64,000 bases of DNA from Symbioplanes lichenis (GCF_030709675.1 NZ_JAUZQD010000003.1:620001-684000), one strand, 5' to 3'. Shown: positions 28,410 to 38,126, counted from the stretch's first letter. Notes: generated from the sequence alone by a model not told the origin. Translations and numbers: made by a program.

Positions 28410-29351
28410 TCAGAGTCCCCCGGAGTGGGCGGAGGCCGGGATCGGCTCGCCGTCCGGGGAGGTCGATCGGTCGCCCGCCGCGAGGCGGACCCAGACGGTG
28501 AAGGTGACGGCGACCGCCGCCGCCACCGCGAAGGCACCGGCGAGGAAGGCGAAGCGGCCCGAGTAGTCGACGATGCGGCCCACCCGGTCGGCGGAGGCGA
28601 TCGCGCCCAGGCCGAGCAGGGCGAGCACGCCGCTGATCCCGCCGGCGACGGCGAAGAGCAGCATCACGTAGCGGTTGGGGCGGGCCTTGACGCCGGTGAT
28701 GCGCACGCGGCCCGCGCGGACCAGCGCCGAGGCGAGGGCGCCCCAGGCCAGGACGACCAGCAGGGCGGCGATGGTGTCGCTCGGGCGGTGCCAGCCGGCC
28801 CAGATCGTGGCGACGGCGATGATCAGCACGTACGCGGCGCCGGCCAGGGCCACGGTGCCGCGGATCGCGAACGGCAGCACCAGGATCAGCGCGAACGCCA
28901 CGGAGGCGGCCGCGGTGGTGTGGCCGCTGGGGAACGAGTTCGGCATGTCGAAGCCGTCGAGGTCGGGCCGGGTGAGCCGGCTCTTGAGCAGCTGGCTGGT
29001 GGCGTTGGCCCCGAGGACCAGCAGCGCCGCGGCGGCGGCCAGGTCCTTGCGGCGGCGCATGATCCCGATGGTGGCGGCGGCCAGGCAGACCGCGACGAGG
29101 CTGACCAGGGTGGTGCCGTTGAGGGCCCGGCGCAGCACCGAGACCACCCGCGGGTGGTCGAGGTCGGCGCCGTTCATGACCATGCTGTCGACGACCTGCC
29201 CGAGCGGGTGGCGCACGCAGATCCAGTAGACGGCGGCCACGCCCGCGGCCGACACCAGGGCGATGAAGGCGTGGACCAGGACATGGGTGACGCCGCGGCC
29301 GCCGCGCGGGGCGGTGGGGGCGGTCTCGGGGCGCTCTGCCACAGCCGTCAT
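28410..29351 (-). CDS. PAP2-superfamily membrane phosphatase
   Basis: A 313-residue integral membrane protein with about seven hydrophobic helices. PAP2 signature motifs are KSRLTRP (motif 1), PSGHT (motif 2) and GWHRPSD (motif 3). Motif 3 keeps the catalytic His and the Asp four residues later but has Ala-Thr in place of the canonical Ser-Arg, as in a group of actinobacterial homologues. Likely substrates are phosphatidic acid or undecaprenyl or polyprenyl pyrophosphate. ATG 29351 is preceded by AGGAGGA. The C-terminal ~25 residues are a hydrophilic Ser/Pro-rich tail. Confidence 0.88.
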   Translation of the reverse strand: MTAVAERPETAPTAPRGGRGVTHVLVHAFIALVSAAGVAAVYWICVRHPLGQVVDSMVMNGADLDHPRVVSVLRRALNGTTLVSLVAVCLAAATIGIMRRRKDLAAAAALLVLGANATSQLLKSRLTRPDLDGFDMPNSFPSGHTTAAASVAFALILVLPFAIRGTVALAGAAYVLIIAVATIWAGWHRPSDTIAALLVVLAWGALASALVRAGRVRITGVKARPNRYVMLLFAVAGGISGVLALLGLGAIASADRVGRIVDYSGRFAFLAGAFAVAAAVAVTFTVWVRLAAGDRSTSPDGEPIPASAHSGGL

Positions 29352-29543
29352 CGGGCCCGTTCCTCCTGCGTCGTCTCGTCGGCGGGCACAGCTTTGCCCA
29401 GACCGCGTGATTTTCAAGCCTGCAGATCGTAGTGGGCACAACCTGACTGCACCCTGGCGCTCCCCGGGGCGGCAACGGCCGGATCCGACCTTCGTGGTGA
29501 GCCGAAGCACGGATGCCGACGCCGCAACCAGGGGGATTCCTAC

Positions 29544-30683
29544 ATGTCCTACTTCGCCCGACGGATCTTGACCGGGCCGCTGCTCGTCGCCGCGCTCGGC
29601 GCCGGGCTGGCCGTGGCACCGCAGGCGGCGAACGCCGCCGCCGGGGTGACCGCGACTGTCGAGGTCAGCAGCACGCTCCAGATCCGCAACGCGCCCTCGC
29701 TCGACGCGAAGGCGGTGGACAGCCTGCGCGGCGGCCGCAAGGTCACCGTGCTCTGCCAGGTCGAGGGGCAGAAGGTCCGCGGCTCGGTGCGCACCACCAC
29801 CGCCTGGGACCGGCTGGCCACGGGCCGCTACATCTCCCACGCGTACGTGTCCACCACCCGCACGATCCCCGTCTGCGCGGTCCCCTCGGCCGCCGCCGTG
29901 CCGCAGAAGGTCAAGGCGCAGGCCGCCCGCCGCTTCGTGGTCGGCACGGTGAAGAGCTTCGACGGCAAGGTCAACCTGCGCTCGGCGCCGTCCACCCAGG
30001 GCCAGATCAAGGCGTCGGTGAACACCGGCCGGAAGATCAACCTCGTCTGCGCGGTCACCGGCGTGTCGGTCGCCGGTTCCGTCCGCACCACGGCCCAGTG
30101 GGACAAGACGTCGGTCGGCACGTACATCTCGCACGCGTACATGTACTCCGGCACCCTCAAGCCCTGCCCCGGCGCCTCGGTGCCCACCGCGCCCGCGGTC
30201 ACCCTGACGCCCGAGCAGTTCATCAAGGCCGCGGTGCCCGGCGCCCAGCGCGGCTGGCGCGAGTACGGCGTGCCCGCCTCGGTGACGATCGCCCAGGCCA
30301 TCCTCGAGTCGGGCTGGGGCCGCAGCGGGCTCTCGACCGCCGACAAGAACTACTTCGGCATCAAGTGCCAGGGCACCTCGTACGGCAAGCTGGCCAACGG
30401 CTGCCACGTCTACAACACCACCGAGTGCACCAAGGCCGGCAACTGCTTCGCCATGGCGGACGCCTTCCGCACGTACGAGACGATGGCCCACTCGTTCCGC
30501 GACCACGGCAGCTTCCTGCGGGTCAACCCGCGGTACGCGCCGGCGTTCAAGTACACCAAGGACGCGAACAAGTTCATCTGGAACGTCTGGAAGGCCGGCT
30601 ACGCCACCGACCCGAACTACTACACCAAGGTCACGGGCCTGATGGCCTCCTGGAACCTCTACCAGTACGACACCTGGAAGTAA
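29544..30683 (+). CDS. Secreted N-acetylglucosaminidase with two SH3-like repeats
   Basis: A 379-residue exported peptidoglycan hydrolase. A signal peptide (RRILTGPLLVAALGAGLAV, cleavage after the AANAAA region) is followed by two bacterial SH3-like repeats of about 90 residues (one with LQIRNAPSLDAKAV, one with VNLRSAPSTQGQIK), both ending in a YISHAY motif. The C-terminal glucosaminidase (GH73/FlgJ-like) domain carries the probable catalytic Glu in TIAQAILESGWGRSGLS, then KNYFGIKCQGTSYG and FRTYETMAHSFRDHG. It should cut glycan strands during cell-wall remodelling. GGGGGA precedes the ATG, and a strong intrinsic terminator follows. Confidence 0.92.
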   Translation: MSYFARRILTGPLLVAALGAGLAVAPQAANAAAGVTATVEVSSTLQIRNAPSLDAKAVDSLRGGRKVTVLCQVEGQKVRGSVRTTTAWDRLATGRYISHAYVSTTRTIPVCAVPSAAAVPQKVKAQAARRFVVGTVKSFDGKVNLRSAPSTQGQIKASVNTGRKINLVCAVTGVSVAGSVRTTAQWDKTSVGTYISHAYMYSGTLKPCPGASVPTAPAVTLTPEQFIKAAVPGAQRGWREYGVPASVTIAQAILESGWGRSGLSTADKNYFGIKCQGTSYGKLANGCHVYNTTECTKAGNCFAMADAFRTYETMAHSFRDHGSFLRVNPRYAPAFKYTKDANKFIWNVWKAGYATDPNYYTKVTGLMASWNLYQYDTWK

Positions 30684-30692
30684 GTCTCCGCG

Positions 30693-30725
30693 AAAGCCCC
30701 CATCAGCCGCTGATGGGGGCTTTTT
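30693..30725 (+). terminator. Strong intrinsic terminator with T-tract after glucosaminidase gene
   Basis: Perfect 14-bp stem AAAGCCCCCATCAG/CTGATGGGGGCTTT with a 3-base loop (CCG) and five Ts at 30721-30725. It is the clearest classical terminator in the window. TATTAT, a good -10 element for the next gene, begins four bases beyond it. Confidence 0.95.
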
Positions 30726-30732
30726 GCGTATT

Positions 30733-33006
30733 ATGCTCGCATTGGTGAGGGGTGAGTCGGTCAGCGCGTGGCAGGGCCGCTGGGTCGGTCCGCTGCTCGC
30801 CGCCAACGTGGTCGTCATCGGCCTCACCGTCACCCTGCTCGTCGTCGGGGCGCTGCGTGACGACCAGCAGGCCGACGCCGCGCGGGTCATGGACCAGCGC
30901 ACGGCCGTCGCCCGCAACGCCGTGCTCACCGAGACCAGCCGCTACCGCGACCTCATGCAGGCCGTCGCGGCCGGGCTGGGCACGAACGCCCGGCTGACCG
31001 CCGCCGACTTCGCCGCCGCCACCGCCCCGCTCGACCGGGCCCGGCTGCCCGGCGCCACCTCGGTCGCGTTCGTGGTCGCCGCCGATCTGCCCCAGGTCGC
31101 GGAGACCCAGCGGATGTGGCGCACCCGCGGCGCCCCCGGCCTGGAGCTGCAACCGAAGGGCACGGGCGCCGCGCACTACTTCTCGATCTTCCAGCGCAGC
31201 CTCGACGGGCCCCCGACGGTGAGCGCCGGCCTCGACGTCGCCGCTTCGCGGGAGGGCACGGCCGCCCTGGTCACCGCGCGCCGCACCGGGCAGCCGGCCG
31301 TCTCCGACGCGTACGTGCTCCTGCGCGACCGGGACATCCCCGCGCCCCAGCAGCAGCTGTCCTTCTTGTTCGTGACCCCGGTCTACGCGTCGTCGGAGTT
31401 CCAGGGCTGGCTCGCGCTCGGGCTGCACGGCCGGGACTTCCTCGGCGGCGTGCTCGACCAGGCCGGGCAGGGGGTGCTCGACGGGGAGCTCTACGCCGAG
31501 GACGGCGACCGGCGCCGGGTGCAGGTCGCCGCGTACGACGCCCGCGGCCGCCGCGACCTCGAACGCCGCGCCACCTTCCCCGTCGCCGACCGGCAGTGGA
31601 CACTGGTGACCGGCGCGGACTCGCGGGTGCTGCCCGGTGCGCGCACCGCCACCCCGGCGACCGTGCTGCTGGCCGGCCCGCTCATCACGCTGATGCTGGC
31701 CCTGCTGGTGTGGGTCCTCGCCACCGGCCGCGCCCGGGCCCGGCAGCAGGTGCTCGTGGCGACCGCCGAGCTGCGCGAGGCCGAAGCCGAGAGCCGCCGC
31801 CAGGCCGGGCTGCTCGCCGCCGTCATGACCAGCATCGGCGACGGCGTCGGCGTGGTCGACGAGCACGGCGAGTTCCTGCTGCACAACCCGGCGGCCAAGG
31901 CCCTGCTCGGGGTCACCGACGAGGTCGACGGGCCGGGCGGCTGGCAGGCCCACTACGGGCTGTTCCGGCCGGACGGGCGCACGCCGTTCCCCCTCGACGA
32001 GCTGCCGCTGATGCGCGGGTTGCGCGGCGAGTCCTCCGACGGCGTCGAGATCCTGATCCGCAACGAGCAGCGGCCCGACGGGATCCTGGTCAGCGTGGAC
32101 GGGCGCCCGCTCGATCCGAGCGCCGGGCTGCCCGGCGCGGTCGCGGTCTTCCACGACATCACCGAGCTGCGGCGGTACGAGACCGATCTCGCCGTCTTCG
32201 CCGGGGTCGTCGCCCACGACCTCAAGGCCCCGCTCGCCGTGATCCGCGGGCACTGCGAGACGGCCGCCGACGAGCTGGCCGACGCCCCGGAGGGGCCCGA
32301 GGTGTTCGAGGCACGCGCGGCCCTGGACCGGATCGCCAACGCCGTCGACCGGATGACGGCGCTCATCGACACGCTGCTCGCCTACACGACGGCCCGCGAC
32401 GCCCCGCTGAAGCTGGACACCGTGCCGCTGGCCCCGCTGGTGGCGGACATCATCCAGACGCGTACGGAACACCTGCGTCCCGGCGCGGCGGCACCCGACT
32501 TCTACGTCGGCCCGCTGCCGGCCGTGGTCGCCGACGCCGCCATGCTGCGGCACGTGCTGGACAACCTGATCGGCAACGCCGTCAAGTACGTCCAGCGGGG
32601 CCGGGCCGCCCGGGTCGACGTCACCTGCGGCGAGGCGCAGCCGGGCTGGACCCGCGTCGAGGTGGCCGACCGCGGCATCGGCATCCCCGACGAGGACAAG
32701 CCCGCCGTCTTCGAGTCGTTCCACCGGGCGCAGTCCGCCGCCGGATACGCCGGCACCGGCCTGGGCCTCGCGATCTGCCGCCGCATCGTGGAACGGCACG
32801 GCGGCACGATCGGCGTGGCCGACAACCCCGGCGGCGGCACCCGCTTCCACTTCACGCTGCCCCTGGCCCCGCTGGCCGGCCGGCCGGCTCAGGCGGCGGC
32901 GCTCGAGCGCGCCCTGGCCGAGCGCAAGGCGATCGAGGGCACGGTGATCAGGCCGGCATCAGCGACGACACCAGTGCGAGAAGCTGGGCCGGCAGGAACG
33001 GCTTGA
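30733..33006 (+). CDS. CHASE-domain hybrid-type sensor histidine kinase (PAS, HisKA, HATPase)
   Basis: A 757-residue membrane histidine kinase. One N-terminal helix (about 20-40), an extracytoplasmic CHASE domain (about 60-265, including VSAGLDVAASREGTAALV), a second helix (about 300-325), a PAS domain (AAVMTSIGDGVGVVDEHGEF), a HisKA domain with phospho-acceptor His in VVAHDLKAPLAVIRGH, and an HATPase with N box DNLIGNAVKY, G1 ADRGIGIPDED and G2 GTGLGLAICRRIV. The start is uncertain: ATG 30733, TTG 30724 or GTG 30745. The last is attractive because TATTAT at 30729-30734 may be its -10 element. The 3' end overlaps the convergent receiver gene by 59 bases. It should signal to that or another response regulator. 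Confidence 0.9.
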   Translation: MLALVRGESVSAWQGRWVGPLLAANVVVIGLTVTLLVVGALRDDQQADAARVMDQRTAVARNAVLTETSRYRDLMQAVAAGLGTNARLTAADFAAATAPLDRARLPGATSVAFVVAADLPQVAETQRMWRTRGAPGLELQPKGTGAAHYFSIFQRSLDGPPTVSAGLDVAASREGTAALVTARRTGQPAVSDAYVLLRDRDIPAPQQQLSFLFVTPVYASSEFQGWLALGLHGRDFLGGVLDQAGQGVLDGELYAEDGDRRRVQVAAYDARGRRDLERRATFPVADRQWTLVTGADSRVLPGARTATPATVLLAGPLITLMLALLVWVLATGRARARQQVLVATAELREAEAESRRQAGLLAAVMTSIGDGVGVVDEHGEFLLHNPAAKALLGVTDEVDGPGGWQAHYGLFRPDGRTPFPLDELPLMRGLRGESSDGVEILIRNEQRPDGILVSVDGRPLDPSAGLPGAVAVFHDITELRRYETDLAVFAGVVAHDLKAPLAVIRGHCETAADELADAPEGPEVFEARAALDRIANAVDRMTALIDTLLAYTTARDAPLKLDTVPLAPLVADIIQTRTEHLRPGAAAPDFYVGPLPAVVADAAMLRHVLDNLIGNAVKYVQRGRAARVDVTCGEAQPGWTRVEVADRGIGIPDEDKPAVFESFHRAQSAAGYAGTGLGLAICRRIVERHGGTIGVADNPGGGTRFHFTLPLAPLAGRPAQAAALERALAERKAIEGTVIRPASATTPVREAGPAGTA

Positions 33007-33304
33007 GCAGCGTCGCGCTCGCGCCCACCTCCTCGGCCCGGGTGTCGCCGGGCAGCATCGACCCGCTGGCCAGTACGACCGGGATGTGCCGCAGCTCCGC
33101 GTCGGCGCGGATGGCCCGGCACAGGTCGAGCCCGGTCATCCGGGGCATGTCGACGTCGGTGACCACGACGTCGGGCCGGTGCGCGCGGACGGCCTCGAGC
33201 GCGGCGGCCCCGTCGGTGGCGGCGACCACCTGGTGCCCGGCGCGTTCCAGGGCGCGCCGCAGCACGAACAGGATGTCCTCGTGGTCCTCGGCAACGACGA
33301 TCAT
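32948..33304 (-). CDS. Stand-alone response regulator receiver protein
   Basis: A 118-residue CheY-like protein consisting of the receiver domain only. Acidic pair in VVAEDHEDI, phospho-acceptor Asp in DVVVTDVDMPRMTGLD, the Ser switch in VVLASGSMLPGD and the Lys in ATLLKPFLP. It has no output domain, so it would work by protein contact or as a phosphate carrier. It lies tail-to-tail with the histidine kinase, and the two coding ends overlap by 59 bases, so they are likely functional partners that are expressed from opposite strands. Confidence 0.92.
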   Translation of the reverse strand: MIVVAEDHEDILFVLRRALERAGHQVVAATDGAAALEAVRAHRPDVVVTDVDMPRMTGLDLCRAIRADAELRHIPVVLASGSMLPGDTRAEEVGASATLLKPFLPAQLLALVSSLMPA

Positions 33305-33385
33305 GGGTGGCCTCTCCTGACGTGACGACGGTGTCGCCTCCCCTAAAGACCGAGGGGCGGCGAGGAAACGGGGTAGAGAGGAGGG

Positions 33386-34162
33386 ATGACTGTTCCCTCA
33401 GTGCCTCTCGGCAACGGCCGGGAGATGCCGTTGCTCGGCTTCGGCACCTGGCAGATCCGCGGCGACGCCGCGTACGAATCGGTGCTGGCCGCCCTGGCGG
33501 CGGGCTACCGCCACATCGACACCGCCACCATGTACGGCAACGAGGCCGAGGTGGGCCGCGCGCTCGCCGACAGCGGGGTGCCGCGCGACGAGATCTTCGT
33601 CACCACCAAGCTCCCGCCCGAGCGGGCCGGACAGGAGCGGCAGACGCTCGACGCCAGCCTGCAGGCGCTCGGCCTCGACGCCGTGGACCTGTGGCTCATC
33701 CACTGGCCGCCGCGCCGGGGCCAGTCCGTCGCGGTCTGGCGCGAGTTCCTGGCCGCCCGCGACGAGGGCCGGGCCCGGGCGATCGGCGTGAGCAACTACG
33801 ACGTGGCCGAGCTCGACGAGCTGATCGGCGAGACGGGCGTCGCGCCGCAGGTCAACCAGGTCCGCTGGGGCCCGAAGCTCTTCGACGCCGAGCTGGTCGC
33901 CCAGCACCGCAAGCGCGGCATCGTCGTGGAGGGCTACTCGCCGTTCAAGACGACGAACCTGCACGACCCGGTGCTGACCGGCATCGCCGAGGCGCACTTC
34001 GTCGACGCGGCCCGGGTGGTGCTGCGCTGGCACGTGCAGCACGGCATCGTCGTCATCCCGAAGAGCACGACGCCCGAGCGCATCCGGAGCAACTTCGCGA
34101 TCGACGGCTTCGAGCTCACCGACGACGAGATGGCCCGCGTCGACGCGCTCGGGGGACGTTAA
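33386..34162 (+). CDS. Aldo/keto reductase
   Basis: A 258-residue NADPH-dependent AKR of the 2,5-diketo-gluconate reductase-like branch. VPLGNGREMPLLGFGTWQI at the start, catalytic tetrad Asp and Tyr in YRHIDTATMYGNEAEVG, Lys in FVTTKLPPE, His in LWLIHWPP, and the cofactor end IVVIPKSTTPERIRSN. Length is normal for the family. GGAGG just before the ATG supports the start. The in vivo substrate is not evident. A 7-bp inverted repeat (34168-34191) after the stop may terminate it. Confidence 0.9.
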   Translation: MTVPSVPLGNGREMPLLGFGTWQIRGDAAYESVLAALAAGYRHIDTATMYGNEAEVGRALADSGVPRDEIFVTTKLPPERAGQERQTLDASLQALGLDAVDLWLIHWPPRRGQSVAVWREFLAARDEGRARAIGVSNYDVAELDELIGETGVAPQVNQVRWGPKLFDAELVAQHRKRGIVVEGYSPFKTTNLHDPVLTGIAEAHFVDAARVVLRWHVQHGIVVIPKSTTPERIRSNFAIDGFELTDDEMARVDALGGR

Positions 34163-34167
34163 TCACG

Positions 34168-34191
34168 AGGCACTTCGCGCCCGGAGTGCCT
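34168..34191 (+). terminator. Short hairpin after aldo/keto reductase gene
   Basis: AGGCACT/AGTGCCT, 7-bp stem with a 10-base loop, 5 bases after the stop and followed by ATTGTTG. It abuts the hrpA -10 element. Confidence 0.5.
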
Positions 34192-34205
34192 ATTGTTGAC
34201 GCGCC

Positions 34206-37200
34206 ATGTCTGTAGCTCCCGTCAGTGCCGATCTTGCCGCCCTCCGCCGCAGGATGTCCGACCTTCTCCCGCGCGACGAGCACCGCCTCGGGCGGCGTCT
34301 CGAAGGCACCCGCAAGATCCGCGACGAGGCCCGCAAGGCCGCGGCGATCGCCGAGATCACCGAGGCGGTCGCCGCCGCCGAGGCCCGGCTGGCGGCCGTC
34401 GCCGCGTCGGTGCCGGCGGTCACCTATCCCGAGTCGTTGCCGGTCAGCGCCCGCCGCGAGGACATCCTCGCCGCGATCCGCGACCACCAGGTCGTCATCG
34501 TGGCGGGCGAGACCGGCTCGGGCAAGACCACCCAGATCCCCAAGATGTGCGTCGAGCTGGGCCGGGGCCTGCGCGGGCAGATCGGGCACACCCAGCCCCG
34601 CCGCATCGCCGCCCGCACGGTCGCCGAGCGCATCGCCGAGGAGCTCGACCGGCCGCTGGGCTCGACCGTGGGCTACAAGGTCCGCTTCACCGACCAGGTC
34701 TCCGACGAGACCATGATCAAGGTGATGACCGACGGCATCCTGCTGGCCGAGATCCAGCACGACCGGCGGCTGACCCGTTACGACACCCTGATCATCGACG
34801 AGGCGCACGAGCGCAGCCTCAACATCGACTTCATCCTCGGCTATCTCAAGCAGCTCCTGCCGCAGCGCCCCGATCTCAAGCTGATCATCACGTCGGCGAC
34901 GATCGAGACGCAGCGCTTCGCCGAGCACTTCGCGGACCGCGACGGGAAACCGGCCCCGGTCATCGAGGTCTCGGGCCGGACCTATCCCGTGGAGGTCCGC
35001 TACCGGCCGCTCGTCGAGGAGATCGACGAGAAGGAGGAGCCGGTCGACCTGGTCGACGGCATCGCCGAGGCCGTCGACGAGCTGGGCCGCGAGTCCGACG
35101 GCGACATCCTCGTCTTCCTCAGCGGCGAGCGCGAGATCCGCGACACCGACGACGCCCTGAGCAAGCGCAACCTGCGCAACACCGAGATCGTCCCGCTCTA
35201 CGGCCGGTTGTCCGCCGCCGAGCAGCACAAGGTCTTCGAGCGGCACGCCGGCCGCCGCGTGGTGCTGGCCACCAACGTCGCCGAGACGTCGCTGACCGTC
35301 CCGGGCATCCGCTATGTGATCGACCCCGGCACGGCCCGGATCAGCCGCTACAGCAACCGGCTCAAGGTGCAGCGGCTGCCCATCGAGCCCGTGTCGCAGG
35401 CCAGCGCCAACCAGCGCAAGGGCCGCTGCGGCCGTACGTCGGACGGCATCTGCATCCGCCTTTACAGCGAGGAAGACTTCGAGGGCCGTCCGGAGTTCAC
35501 CGAGCCGGAGATCCTGCGCACCAACCTGGCCTCCGTCATCCTCCAGATGACCAACCTGGGCCTCGGCGACCTGACGAAGTTCCCGTTCATCGACCCGCCG
35601 GACCGGCGCAACGTCACCGACGGCGTCAAGCTTCTGGAAGAGCTCGGCGCCCTCGATCGCGCGAAACTGACCCCTATGGGCCGCCGGCTGGCGCAGCTGC
35701 CCGTCGACCCGCGACTGGCCCGCATGGTCATCGAGGGCGGCGAGCAGGACTGCGTGGCCGAGGTCATGGTCATCGCGGCGGCGCTGTCGATCCAGGACCC
35801 GCGCGAGCGTCCGGTCGACAAGCAACAGCAGGCGGACGAGAAGCACAGCCGCTTCGTCGACAAGGAGTCGGACTTCTTCTCGTACCTCAATCTGTGGCGG
35901 CATCTGCGCGACAAGCAGAAGGAGCTGTCCGGCAACCAGTTCCGGCGGATGTGCCGGACGGAGTTCCTCAACTATCTGCGCGTACGCGAATGGCAGGATC
36001 TCTACGCCCAGCTGCGGCAGGTGGCGACGCGGCAGCTCGAGCTGACCGTCACCGAGGACGCCGAGGGCGTGCCCGAGGCGCAGCGGCTGCACACCGCGCT
36101 GCTGTCCGGCCTGCTCAGCCACATCGGGCTCAAGGACACCGACAAGCGCGAATATCTCGGCGCCCGCGGGGCCAAGTTCGCGATCTTCCCGGGGTCGGCG
36201 CTGTTCAAGAAGCAGCCGCGCTGGGTCATGTCGGCCGAGCTGGTCGAGACGTCGCGGCTCTGGGGCCGGGTCAACGCCCGGATCGAGCCCGAGTGGGCCG
36301 AGAAGCTCGCGCCGCACCTGGTCAAGCGCTCCTACAGTGAGCCGCACTGGGAGAAGAAGCAGGGCGCCGTCATGGCGTACGAGAAGGTCACGCTCTACGG
36401 CCTCCCGATCGTCCCGCGCCGCAAGGTGGGCTATGCCCGGGTCGATCCGGTCGTCTCGCGCGAGCTGTTCATCCGGCACGCGCTGGTCGAGGGCGACTGG
36501 GAGACGCACCACCCGTTCTTCGCCGAGAACGCCAAGCTGCTCGAGCGCATCGAGGAGATCGAGAACAGGGCCCGCCGCCGCGACATCAAGGTCGACGACG
36601 AGACCGTGTTCGCGCTCTACGACGCCCGCATCCCCGCGGACGTGGTCTCCGCCCGGCACTTCGACGCCTGGTGGAAGAAGGCCCGCCACGCCGACCCGAA
36701 GCTGCTCACCTTCACCCGCGAGATGCTGGTCAACACCGGCCGCGACGGCGTGGACCCGGGCGCCTACCCGGACGCGTGGCTGGCCGGCGGGGTGCGGCTG
36801 CCGCTGAGCTATCAGTTCGAGCCGGGGAAACAGGCCGACGGCGTGACCGTGCAGGTGCCGTTGCCGCTGCTCAACAAGCTCGACGGCGACGACTTCGGCT
36901 GGAACGTGCCGGGGCTGCGCAAGGACATCATCGTCGCGCTGATCCGGGCCCTGCCGAAACACCTGCGCACCAGCTTCGTCCCGGTGCCGGACTGGGCCGA
37001 CGCCGTGCTCGGCCGCATCCCCGCCCGCCGGGGCGCGCTCAGCGACGCGGTCGGCGACGAGCTGCGCCGGCTCACCGGCACGGTCGTCCCGCGCGACGCG
37101 TGGCGCCCCGACCAGGTGCCCGACCACCTGCGCATGAACTTCCGCGTGGTCAGCGAGGACGGGCAGGTCGCGGGGGAGGGGCGCGACCTCGAGGTGCTGC

Positions 37201-38126
37201 GGGCCTCGCTCGCCCCGAAGGTGCAGGCCACGATCAGCCAGGCCGCCGGCGACATCGAGCGGCGGGGCATCACGACCAACGACTTCGGCACGCTGCAGCG
37301 CTCGGTCAAGCAGGTGCGCGGCGGCTACGAGGTCACGGTCTATCCGGCGCTCGCGGACGAGACGGACAGCGTGGCGATCCGGGTCTTCGAGACGGAGGCC
37401 GAGCAGCGGGAGGCGATGCGCGCCGGCACGCGCCGGCTGCTCCTGCTCACGCTGCCGCCGGCGGCGCGCTACCTGCAGGGACGGCTGGACAACCGGGCCA
37501 AGCTCGAGTTGTCGCGCGGGAACCCGTACCGGTCGATCGCGGATCTCCTCGACGACTGCGCGGGCGCGGCAGTGGACCGGCTGGTGCAGGACGCCGGCGG
37601 TCCCGCCTGGTCCTCCGAGGCGTTCACGAAGCTGCGCGACGAGGTGCGCCAGGACCTGGTCGACGCCACGGCGAACGTGGTCACCCAGGTGCAGGCGGTG
37701 CTCGCCACGGCCTACGACGTGAGCCAGCGCCTGGGCACGACCCGCGACCCGGCCCTCGTGCCCGCTCTCGCCGACATCCGGGCCCAGCTCAAGGGCCTGG
37801 TGTACGCCGGCTTCGTCACCGAGACCGGCTGGAAGCAGCTGCACCATCTCCCGCGCTATCTCAAGGGCATCGCGTACAGGCTGGACCGCCTCGGCGGCAA
37901 CCTCGGGCGCGACCGGCAGCTGATGGCGCAGCTGCAGGAGATCGAGCAGGAGTACAAGGAGCTGCGCGCCGAGCAGGCCCGGGGCGGGCCGGCCGAGGAG
38001 GGGCTGCGGGAGGTCCGCTGGATGATCGAGGAGCTGCGGATCAATTTCTTCGCGCAGTCGCTCGGGACGGCCTACCCCGTTTCGGACAAACGGATCTTCA
38101 AGGCGATGGATCAGCTGCCTGCCTGA
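34206..38126 (+). CDS. hrpA: ATP-dependent RNA helicase HrpA
   Basis: A 1306-residue DEAH-box helicase, the normal length for HrpA. Walker A GETGSGKTTQIPK (about 101), motif Ia TQPRRIAARTVAER, DEAH box IIDEAHERSLNIDF, SAT motif TSATIETQRF, motif V ATNVAETSLTVPGI and motif VI SANQRKGRCGRT. The winged-helix/HA2 and OB regions follow, then the long C-terminal domain (DUF3418) unique to HrpA. It acts in mRNA processing and, in Escherichia coli, in rescuing stalled or collided ribosomes. TATTGT at 34191-34196 lies nine bases before the ATG, so the transcript may be leaderless or nearly so. It is monocistronic or read with the GGDEF/EAL gene 46 bases downstream. Confidence 0.95.
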   Translation: MSVAPVSADLAALRRRMSDLLPRDEHRLGRRLEGTRKIRDEARKAAAIAEITEAVAAAEARLAAVAASVPAVTYPESLPVSARREDILAAIRDHQVVIVAGETGSGKTTQIPKMCVELGRGLRGQIGHTQPRRIAARTVAERIAEELDRPLGSTVGYKVRFTDQVSDETMIKVMTDGILLAEIQHDRRLTRYDTLIIDEAHERSLNIDFILGYLKQLLPQRPDLKLIITSATIETQRFAEHFADRDGKPAPVIEVSGRTYPVEVRYRPLVEEIDEKEEPVDLVDGIAEAVDELGRESDGDILVFLSGEREIRDTDDALSKRNLRNTEIVPLYGRLSAAEQHKVFERHAGRRVVLATNVAETSLTVPGIRYVIDPGTARISRYSNRLKVQRLPIEPVSQASANQRKGRCGRTSDGICIRLYSEEDFEGRPEFTEPEILRTNLASVILQMTNLGLGDLTKFPFIDPPDRRNVTDGVKLLEELGALDRAKLTPMGRRLAQLPVDPRLARMVIEGGEQDCVAEVMVIAAALSIQDPRERPVDKQQQADEKHSRFVDKESDFFSYLNLWRHLRDKQKELSGNQFRRMCRTEFLNYLRVREWQDLYAQLRQVATRQLELTVTEDAEGVPEAQRLHTALLSGLLSHIGLKDTDKREYLGARGAKFAIFPGSALFKKQPRWVMSAELVETSRLWGRVNARIEPEWAEKLAPHLVKRSYSEPHWEKKQGAVMAYEKVTLYGLPIVPRRKVGYARVDPVVSRELFIRHALVEGDWETHHPFFAENAKLLERIEEIENRARRRDIKVDDETVFALYDARIPADVVSARHFDAWWKKARHADPKLLTFTREMLVNTGRDGVDPGAYPDAWLAGGVRLPLSYQFEPGKQADGVTVQVPLPLLNKLDGDDFGWNVPGLRKDIIVALIRALPKHLRTSFVPVPDWADAVLGRIPARRGALSDAVGDELRRLTGTVVPRDAWRPDQVPDHLRMNFRVVSEDGQVAGEGRDLEVLRASLAPKVQATISQAAGDIERRGITTNDFGTLQRSVKQVRGGYEVTVYPALADETDSVAIRVFETEAEQREAMRAGTRRLLLLTLPPAARYLQGRLDNRAKLELSRGNPYRSIADLLDDCAGAAVDRLVQDAGGPAWSSEAFTKLRDEVRQDLVDATANVVTQVQAVLATAYDVSQRLGTTRDPALVPALADIRAQLKGLVYAGFVTETGWKQLHHLPRYLKGIAYRLDRLGGNLGRDRQLMAQLQEIEQEYKELRAEQARGGPAEEGLREVRWMIEELRINFFAQSLGTAYPVSDKRIFKAMDQLPA

